Origin: Bdellovibrionales bacterium
GTDB taxonomy: Bacteria > Bdellovibrionota > Bdellovibrionia > Bdellovibrionales > UBA1609
NCBI GenBank assembly: GCA_027451425.1
Contig: DAIDJH010000021.1
Span: 1 to 12,187, forward strand
Length of the DNA: 12,187 nucleotides
Reading direction: 5' to 3'
This document shows, piece after piece, positions 8,465 to 12,187 of this stretch; position 1 is the first letter of the stretch; each line of letters opens with the position of its first letter. Position numbers and translations under genes: made by a program. The notes beneath the pieces are model-generated. The model made no database searches, had not been told where the DNA came from, and saw only the letters and a list, made by a program, of their open reading frames with translations.

Positions 8465-8475
8465 GGGGCCCTCCT
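8462..8475 (-). promoter_or_regulatory. Shine-Dalgarno sequence and AUU start of thrA
   Basis: On the minus strand AGGAGGG (8475-8469) is followed by four C and then ATT (8464-8462). The 5-base gap from GGAGG to ATT is optimal for initiation. The only ATG nearby (8478-8476) overlaps this same Shine-Dalgarno sequence, has none of its own, and opens a 13-codon frame ending in TAA. This argues that ribosomes are directed to the AUU, unless the sequence has lost one base. Confidence 0.55.
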
Positions 8476-8491
8476 CATAAAGTTTGACACT

Positions 8492-8497
8492 TTTATA
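8492..8497 (-). promoter_or_regulatory. Candidate -10 element of the thrABC promoter
   Basis: TATAAA reads on the minus strand from 8497 to 8492, about 17 bases before the thrA Shine-Dalgarno sequence, so the 5' leader would be only about 20 bases: too short for a classical leader-peptide attenuator. No good -35 hexamer lies 16-18 bases upstream (AACTGT at best), but a palindrome occupies that space, which would fit a regulator-dependent promoter. Confidence 0.35.
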
Positions 8498-8501
8498 GAG
8501 C

Positions 8502-8516
8502 GTCTAAAGTTTAGAC
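8502..8516. promoter_or_regulatory. 15-bp perfect palindrome, candidate operator between thrA and the lipoprotein genes
   Basis: GTCTAAA-G-TTTAGAC is a perfect 7-1-7 inverted repeat in the divergent intergenic region. It lies immediately upstream of the candidate thrA -10 and about 87 bases upstream of the start point predicted from the sigma-54-like promoter on the other strand. A related half site occurs nearby: AAAGTTTGACA (8479-8489) resembles AAAGTTTAGACA (8506-8517). The size and symmetry suit a dimeric DNA-binding protein. The regulator is unknown. Confidence 0.45.
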
Positions 8517-8570
8517 AGTTTTCAGCATTTTGCGAAGTAAATTGAGGGCTTAGTGTGGGCTGAAGCGCTC

Positions 8571-8585
8571 GGCACGACTCTTGTA
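8571..8585 (+). promoter_or_regulatory. Sigma-54-like promoter of the lipoprotein cluster
   Basis: GGCACGACTCTTGTA matches the sigma-54 (RpoN) consensus TGGCACG-N4-TTGCW at every core position except the T before GG (here C) and the C of the -12 GC (here T). The spacing between the -24 and -12 elements is exact. Transcription would begin near 8596, about 40 bases before the first lipoprotein ATG. No convincing sigma-70 promoter was found for this gene. The changed -12 base is a real weakness. Confidence 0.4.
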
Positions 8586-8599
8586 CTAGGGGATAGGTA

Positions 8600-8623
8600 G
8601 AGGTGTAGCTCCAGAAGCACCTC
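8600..8623 (+). other. Small hairpin in the lipoprotein 5' leader
   Basis: GAGGTG (8600-8605) can pair with CACCTC (8618-8623) around a 12-base loop, placing a 6-bp stem between the predicted start point and the ribosome site of the first lipoprotein gene. It may affect mRNA stability or translation, but a stem this short can occur by chance. Confidence 0.25.
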
Positions 8624-8636
8624 AAGCGAGGGAGTT

Positions 8637-9530
8637 ATGAAAAGACTCGATCGAAAAACCACAATAAGCCTTTTGACCTTATTATTGGTCGCATCCGCTT
8701 TTACTGTGGGCTGCTCAAAAGGTATGGGCTCATCAAATAACAACAACAGCGGCAACAACAATCCCGTTCTGAGCATAACGGGGTCTGTATCGCCGATACA
8801 AACGGTTCTCAACGGTACGGGCGGCTCGCAAGCGTCGTTAACCTTGATAAATAAATCGGCTCTTGATTCTTATACGGGTTGGATCACCAATTCTCCAACC
8901 AATGAATCGGTAGCCATAAACCTTCAGGAACTCGCAACACGTAGCAATGGCGCCGGAGGCACGGACTACGAATTTGGCGGGGCTGTCAGTGTTGCCTTTA
9001 CCGATAGCGGTAACACCTACATTGACACGTTCAGCTCTCATTTGCAGGGCGCCCCGAACACCGTGGATAGCGACGTACAAAACAATGAATATAATTTAGT
9101 GTCTACGCAGTACCCAGACATTGTGAAGACAGCTCCGTACTCTCCCGGATACCACGGGTTTTTTCAAGGTGCGACTTATTGCGATGGCTACCCGATGTCG
9201 CCCGGTCAGTATTGCCCTGGTCAAGTATTTGGCGGTTCGGTGATCTTGGTGCTCAACCAGATGAGTTTTAACGCTGATGGTGAAGGCGCGACGACGGGCA
9301 GCGGCTCAATTTGGTTTTACAATTTCACGGCAGGCAATGGCACGGGTCCGATTCCGGGTACGAGCTGTTGGTTTATTACCCTGGGGCCGTATCAGTGCGG
9401 TTCATTTTTCAGCGGTGGTTCGATTCAAACGAAGAGTTCGCTCATCCCGGCCAATGGTGCGGCTTATACGGAACTCGGGACGTTCACGGGTCTTGATTTG
9501 AATGGAGCATTCAATAATCAATTACAGTGA
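8637..9530 (+). CDS. Predicted lipoprotein of unknown function, 297 residues
   Basis: The N-terminus is a lipoprotein signal: basic MKRLDRK, a hydrophobic stretch, and a lipobox FTVGC with Cys26 as lipidation site. Ser at +2 suggests outer-membrane sorting by the enterobacterial rule. An Asn/Ser/Gly-rich linker follows (SSNNNNSGNNN, 32-42). The mature part is rich in Gly, Ser, Asn and aromatic residues, looks beta-rich, and has four Cys in two pairs (ATYCDGYPMSPGQYCPG; TSCWFITLGPYQCG) that could form disulfides in the periplasm or at the surface. I recognise no domain. The start ATG has the ribosome site GAGGGAG (8629-8635). It is the first of three consecutive lipoprotein genes, transcribed divergently from thrABC. 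Confidence 0.85.
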   Translation: MKRLDRKTTISLLTLLLVASAFTVGCSKGMGSSNNNNSGNNNPVLSITGSVSPIQTVLNGTGGSQASLTLINKSALDSYTGWITNSPTNESVAINLQELATRSNGAGGTDYEFGGAVSVAFTDSGNTYIDTFSSHLQGAPNTVDSDVQNNEYNLVSTQYPDIVKTAPYSPGYHGFFQGATYCDGYPMSPGQYCPGQVFGGSVILVLNQMSFNADGEGATTGSGSIWFYNFTAGNGTGPIPGTSCWFITLGPYQCGSFFSGGSIQTKSSLIPANGAAYTELGTFTGLDLNGAFNNQLQ

Positions 9531-9539
9531 GTAAGGAGG

Positions 9540-9562
9540 CGCGCGGCTAAACCAAACGCGCG
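9540..9562 (+). other. Inverted repeat between lipoprotein genes 1 and 2
   Basis: CGCGCG (9540-9545) pairs with CGCGCG (9557-9562) around an 11-base loop in the 45-base gap. There is no T-run after it, so it does not look like an intrinsic terminator; it ends just before the ribosome site of the second gene and could tune its expression. Confidence 0.3.
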
Positions 9563-9578
9563 AAGCGAGGGAATTATG
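9563..9578 (+). repeat. Repeated translation-start element (also at 8624-8639)
   Basis: AAGCGAGGGAATTATG here and AAGCGAGGGAGTTATG at 8624-8639 differ at one of 16 bases. Both contain the ribosome site and the ATG of a lipoprotein gene. The likeness could come from duplication of the leader or from selection for a strong shared initiation region. Confidence 0.5.
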
Positions 9579-10175
9579 GAAGCAAAAAAATTAAAACTAC
9601 TCAGCGCGGTGATTATCGTCGCGGCATTCGTAGTGGGTTGCTCCCACAGTTCGAACAACAACAATCCCAATCCGTATGGATGGTGGGGTAGCCAGTTCAG
9701 CAATGGCATGGTCGGCTACAATGGTTACACTTCCGCCTACGAAGGGATGGGTGCGGCGACCACCGGCCAAGCAAGGATAATTCTCGATTTCGCGGCGAAC
9801 ACTTCGATGGGATATATATCCGGTGGCGGCGCATCTTACGTCATGGGCGAACTGCAAGTCGTAAATCCTATCCAGTGCATGGGCAACTCAGCGGTTTATC
9901 TCCCGCCAGGAGTTTATCAACTAATGCCGCCGACGCAGAATACGGCGAATGGATCTTTCGACGGTTCTCTCGGGCAAAATATAGAGCTCATCGCAAACGG
10001 GCCGACTCAAGCGATTGTTCAAGTCCCATTTGCCGATATTTCTAACATGACTCCAATGTGCGGAATGAACGGTCTTTCTGGCGAGTTCAACATCGCGCAA
10101 GTCGCCGGGTATTCATGCATTTCGCAGGATATTTATTTCACCAGCCAAAGTATGGCGGGGTCTTCATGTCAGTAA
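9576..10175 (+). CDS. Predicted small lipoprotein of unknown function, 199 residues
   Basis: A basic start (MEAKKLK), a hydrophobic stretch and the lipobox FVVGC with Cys22 mark a lipoprotein; Ser follows the Cys. An Asn-rich linker (SSNNNNPNP) and a Trp/Tyr/Gly-rich segment (YGWWGSQFSNGMVGYNGYTSAY) come next, then a probably beta-rich region with several Cys (IQCMG, PMCGM, YSCIS, SSCQ). No domain is recognised. The ribosome site is GAGGGA just upstream, in an element shared with the preceding gene. It overlaps the next gene by 10 bases, which supports one operon. Confidence 0.82.
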   Translation: MEAKKLKLLSAVIIVAAFVVGCSHSSNNNNPNPYGWWGSQFSNGMVGYNGYTSAYEGMGAATTGQARIILDFAANTSMGYISGGGASYVMGELQVVNPIQCMGNSAVYLPPGVYQLMPPTQNTANGSFDGSLGQNIELIANGPTQAIVQVPFADISNMTPMCGMNGLSGEFNIAQVAGYSCISQDIYFTSQSMAGSSCQ

Positions 10176-10858
10176 AAGCGTGGCTTAGCATTTTAGCACT
10201 TGCGGTTTCAGTCGGTGGCTGCGCTTACCAGTTCAGGACGACGGGCGCGCAGATCGGCTCCACTCAACTTACTAGTTTGTACAATGAAATTGAATCAAGC
10301 GGGGCGGCTGCCAGTAACAATGGCTCACTGGCTGCCACGGCGAGTAGCCCGACGACTAATCAAGGACTTTTAAATACAGACTCTACCGCCATTGCATTTT
10401 ATGTTGGTGACGATCCTTCTCGACCGGTGAATAGTGTGCTCGCTTTTGACAATACAAGCGTCTTGTCATCGAACTTTACCTGCCAGGACCCGAGTACGGC
10501 CTACGTCGAATGTTCGGGGCTGGCGCACGCGCAGGTGATTTTTGTCGACGGCTACAATGTGGATAACAACGGTAATCCGGTGCGCAGCTTCGAACTTTTG
10601 ATGAAGCTCACCGACAGTGCCAACAATGTGTACTATTCGGTTTGGCAAAGCGTGCCGGGCAGCGACAATTGGTCGGGCGGGCTATTTTCTGTGGATATGA
10701 CGCCCGTTAGCGGAACGGGTCAACCGCTTGTTCTCGAAACGACCGACATCGACTCAAGTCAAGATTTTAACTCGGCGATTAAACTGCAAGTGTTTGTCGG
10801 CAGTGGTCAGTCGACTCAGTACGCTGGGCAAATTTCCACAATGACGGGGTTTAATTAA
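10166..10858 (+). CDS. Predicted small lipoprotein of unknown function, 230 residues
   Basis: The start is placed at ATG 10166 because it gives a clean lipoprotein signal: MSVKAWLSILALAVSVGGC, lipobox VGGC with Cys19. Upstream in-frame starts (from 10058) would put about 36 charged residues before it and lie inside the preceding gene. The mature part starts with a Ser/Ala/Asn-rich linker, then AIAFYVGDDPSRPVNSVLAFDN and further alternating hydrophobic strands, suggesting a beta-sandwich, with two Cys (FTCQDPSTAYVECSG) that may pair. No family is recognised. It overlaps the previous gene by 10 bases, with only a weak GGGG ribosome site, so it is probably coupled to its translation. Confidence 0.82.
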   Translation: MSVKAWLSILALAVSVGGCAYQFRTTGAQIGSTQLTSLYNEIESSGAAASNNGSLAATASSPTTNQGLLNTDSTAIAFYVGDDPSRPVNSVLAFDNTSVLSSNFTCQDPSTAYVECSGLAHAQVIFVDGYNVDNNGNPVRSFELLMKLTDSANNVYYSVWQSVPGSDNWSGGLFSVDMTPVSGTGQPLVLETTDIDSSQDFNSAIKLQVFVGSGQSTQYAGQISTMTGFN

Positions 10859-11031
10859 AAATAGTTTTCTCAAGGCGCGTTAAACTGCGGTCTGGGATCT
10901 TCACAACCGTTCAACTTTCGTGTTTAATTAATTTCTCTCCTAGTTAAATAACTTCAATTTAATTGAGCTTGGTATGGAGATTGACTGAAGAAGTGAGGGA
11001 AAGGCAGCCCTTCGGGCTGCGGGGGGAATCT
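10859..11031 (+). promoter_or_regulatory. Intergenic region before the Xer gene
   Basis: The first 104 bases are AT-rich at the 3' side and hold small symmetric elements: AGTTA-AA-TAACT (10942-10953) and CAATT-T-AATTG (10955-10965), plus GTTTAATTAA at 10922-10931, which repeats the sequence at the end of the preceding gene (10849-10858). This is a plausible promoter or operator zone for xer, but no clear -35/-10 pair can be assigned. No intrinsic terminator for the lipoprotein operon is visible. The last part carries the hairpin at 11004-11020. Confidence 0.3.
11004..11020 (+). other. 7-bp hairpin abutting the Xer ribosome site
   Basis: GCAGCCC (11004-11010) and GGGCTGC (11014-11020) form a perfect 7-bp stem with a TTC loop. 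It directly abuts the G-run (11021-11026) that can serve as Shine-Dalgarno sequence for GTG 11032. If the gene starts at 11032 the hairpin lies in the leader and may influence ribosome access; if translation starts at TTG 10963 it is inside the coding sequence. Confidence 0.45.
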
Positions 11032-11919
11032 GTGCTTCCATACTGGGTGGAGTTTTTTGACGAGCTTCAGAATGTGCGCGGACGATCGCTCAATACGGTC
11101 TTAGCCTATCGGCGTGATCTTGAGGTTTACGAGAATTTTGTTCGCATCCACAAAAAAAATGTCGATCGAATTTACGATTTTCTGTCTAAACGCAACTTGA
11201 GCGTTCGATCGCAAGCGCGAGTGATATCGAGCGTTCGTACGTATCTGCGGTATTGCAGCCGTCAAGGCATGAAGGTGCCGCAGATGAGGCAACTGCGTTT
11301 GCCAAAAGTGCGCGTCGGTTTACCTAAGACGATCACGGTTAGCGAATTTGAAAAGCTGTACAAAGCCTGTCGAGTCGATGATGCATATTCGACAGCACGC
11401 AATCAAGTGACGCTCCTTTTACTTTTCGGGGTAGGTTGCCGGGTGAGTGAACTTATCGCGCTGGATGTCTCAGACTTCAGTGTGACGGATGGGTGGTTGA
11501 AAATTTTGGGTAAAGGCAACAAAGAACGGCTCGTGCCCCTTACAAAATTTTTGCAGGATGAACTTGAGTCTTATTTGCGTAAGGCCCGGCCGAAATTATC
11601 TCGGCGGAAATTGCGATCTATTATCATTAACGACCGCGGCAATCGGCCGAGCCGTGTCGATGTTTGGCGTTGGCTTCAAGCTTGGTCGAAAGCCGCCGGT
11701 TTTGCCGAGTCGATCAGCCCGCACAAATTGCGTCATGGCTGCGCAACAGCCTTGCTTGAAGGCGGAGCCGATCTGCGTTCGATCCAGGTTTTACTCGGTC
11801 ACTCCAGCATTCAAACCACCAAGATTTACACAAGCGTCACGCGAAAGAAAATCCGAGAAGATATGGACAAGCACCATCCGCTTTCCGGAACGCGGATTGA
11901 TTCGGATATAGACGTCTAA
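11032..11919 (+). CDS. xerC: Tyrosine recombinase of the XerC/XerD family
   Basis: Xer recombinases resolve chromosome dimers at dif by breaking and joining DNA through a covalent tyrosine intermediate. From GTG 11032 the protein is 295 residues, matching the usual 298. The N-terminal SAM-like core-binding domain includes RSLNTVLAYRRDL; the catalytic domain has Arg137 (GCRVSEL), Lys161 (GKGNKER), His231 and Arg234 (SPHKLRHG), His257 (LLGH) and Tyr266 (TKIYT), with the same relative spacing as in E. coli XerD. The frame is open back to TTG 10963, adding 23 unconserved residues; GTG 11032 is preferred for family length and the GGGGGG 5 bases before it. Whether it is XerC or XerD cannot be decided here. 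The neighbouring comM and lack of integrase-type arms or mobile genes point to the housekeeping enzyme. Confidence 0.9.
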   Translation: MLPYWVEFFDELQNVRGRSLNTVLAYRRDLEVYENFVRIHKKNVDRIYDFLSKRNLSVRSQARVISSVRTYLRYCSRQGMKVPQMRQLRLPKVRVGLPKTITVSEFEKLYKACRVDDAYSTARNQVTLLLLFGVGCRVSELIALDVSDFSVTDGWLKILGKGNKERLVPLTKFLQDELESYLRKARPKLSRRKLRSIIINDRGNRPSRVDVWRWLQAWSKAAGFAESISPHKLRHGCATALLEGGADLRSIQVLLGHSSIQTTKIYTSVTRKKIREDMDKHHPLSGTRIDSDIDV

Positions 11920-12000
11920 CCATACTGCTTCCATTTTTGCTTTTTCGCTTGCTGACCAGAAAAGTTGGCTTGGCAGGCGAATTGCTTATGTGACTCCCGT

Positions 12001-12187
12001 ATGAGTGTACATTCGTTTTATCGAAAAGGTCTTGATCTTCATCCCATCGAAATTGAGGTGACGCTATTACCCGGTGTGCCGGCGTTTCATGTGACGGGTT
12101 TGCCCGATGTCGCCACAAAAGAAAGTGTCATGCGCATCAAGGCGGCGCTTCGCCATCAAGGGTTTCAGTTGCCGAAGCGCGATCAGG
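12001..12187 (+). CDS. comM: ComM/YifB Mg-chelatase-like AAA ATPase, N-terminal part (cut by window end)
   Basis: ATG 12001 opens a frame to the window end (62 codons). MSVHSFYRKGLDLHPIEIEV, then TLLPGVPAFHVTGLPDVATKESVMRIKAAL and GFQLPKR follow the N-terminal domain of the YifB/ComM family (compare GLPGLTMVGLPETTVKEARDRVRSAI in E. coli YifB). ComM is a hexameric helicase that extends heteroduplex during natural transformation in several bacteria. The N-terminal lon-protease-like domain is all that is visible; the AAA and Mg-chelatase regions are outside the window. No strong ribosome site precedes the ATG. It follows the Xer gene by 81 bases on the same strand. Confidence 0.85.
   Translation, partial: MSVHSFYRKGLDLHPIEIEVTLLPGVPAFHVTGLPDVATKESVMRIKAALRHQGFQLPKRDQ

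Noticed and set aside
8437..8625. Minus-strand 62-codon open frame upstream of thrA as a threonine leader peptide
   Set aside because: It has no run of Thr or Ile codons, starts upstream of the likely promoter, and no attenuator-type terminator hairpin is visible; the thrA leader appears to be only about 20 bases.
9540..9562. Inverted repeat as an intrinsic terminator after lipoprotein gene 1
   Set aside because: There is no T-run after the stem and the next gene follows immediately in the same direction.
10058..10165. Longer start of the third lipoprotein at 10058
   Set aside because: It would add 36 charged residues ahead of a perfect lipoprotein signal and lie wholly inside the previous gene.
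11032..11919. Tyrosine recombinase as integrase of a mobile element
   Set aside because: Length and catalytic spacing match housekeeping Xer, and no tRNA, attachment-site repeat or phage/transposon gene is nearby.
11837..12118. Minus-strand open frame across the xer-comM gap
   Set aside because: It overlaps two conserved plus-strand genes and shows no protein signature.
1..12187. CRISPR arrays, tRNA/rRNA genes, insertion sequences
   Set aside because: No regularly spaced repeats, cloverleaf-like segments, terminal inverted repeats or transposase motifs were found on reading both strands.

Overview
The window is a piece of chromosome from a Gram-negative bacterium with gene density and base composition (roughly half G+C by eye) typical of a free-living or predatory deltaproteobacterial-type lineage. 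The mix of an NfeD/slipin pair, a SpoIID-domain protein in a non-sporulating context, a fused aspartokinase-homoserine dehydrogenase, asparagine-rich outer-membrane-type lipoproteins and a Xer recombinase next to comM would fit Bdellovibrionota or a relative. That placement is an inference from gene content, not a demonstrated assignment.

Layout. Left part, plus strand: an NfeD-type membrane serine protease (2-1669) with an unusual N-terminal extension, its slipin/SPFH partner (1682-2422), and a secreted SpoIID-domain cell-wall protein (2460-3875). Middle, minus strand: a threonine operon in the order thrA (8464-5999), thrB (6002-5004), thrC (5007-3652), with both junctions coupled by ATGA overlaps. 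It carries aspartate to threonine steps: aspartokinase and homoserine dehydrogenase, homoserine kinase, threonine synthase. Its 3' end converges on, and overlaps antisense with, the tail of the SpoIID gene. Between 8465 and 8636 lies a divergent control region with a 15-bp perfect palindrome and a near-consensus sigma-54-type promoter. Right part, plus strand: three consecutive small lipoprotein genes of unknown function (8637-10858), a XerC/XerD tyrosine recombinase (11032-11919), and the first 62 codons of a ComM/YifB Mg-chelatase-like ATPase (12001 to the window end).

The main oddities are in the threonine operon. thrC is interrupted by one in-frame TGA at the place of a conserved Arg, separating the PLP-binding Lys from the PLP phosphate loop, while everything downstream stays in frame. 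thrA has no ATG, GTG or TTG that includes its essential KFGGTS ATP-binding motif: either it starts at an AUU codon behind an ideal Shine-Dalgarno sequence, or one base is missing near the start. Both genes otherwise look intact, so the options are a recently inactivated operon, unusual translation, or sequence errors. I see no mobile element, CRISPR array, tRNA or rRNA, and no clearly novel multi-gene system. The least understood part is the lipoprotein trio.
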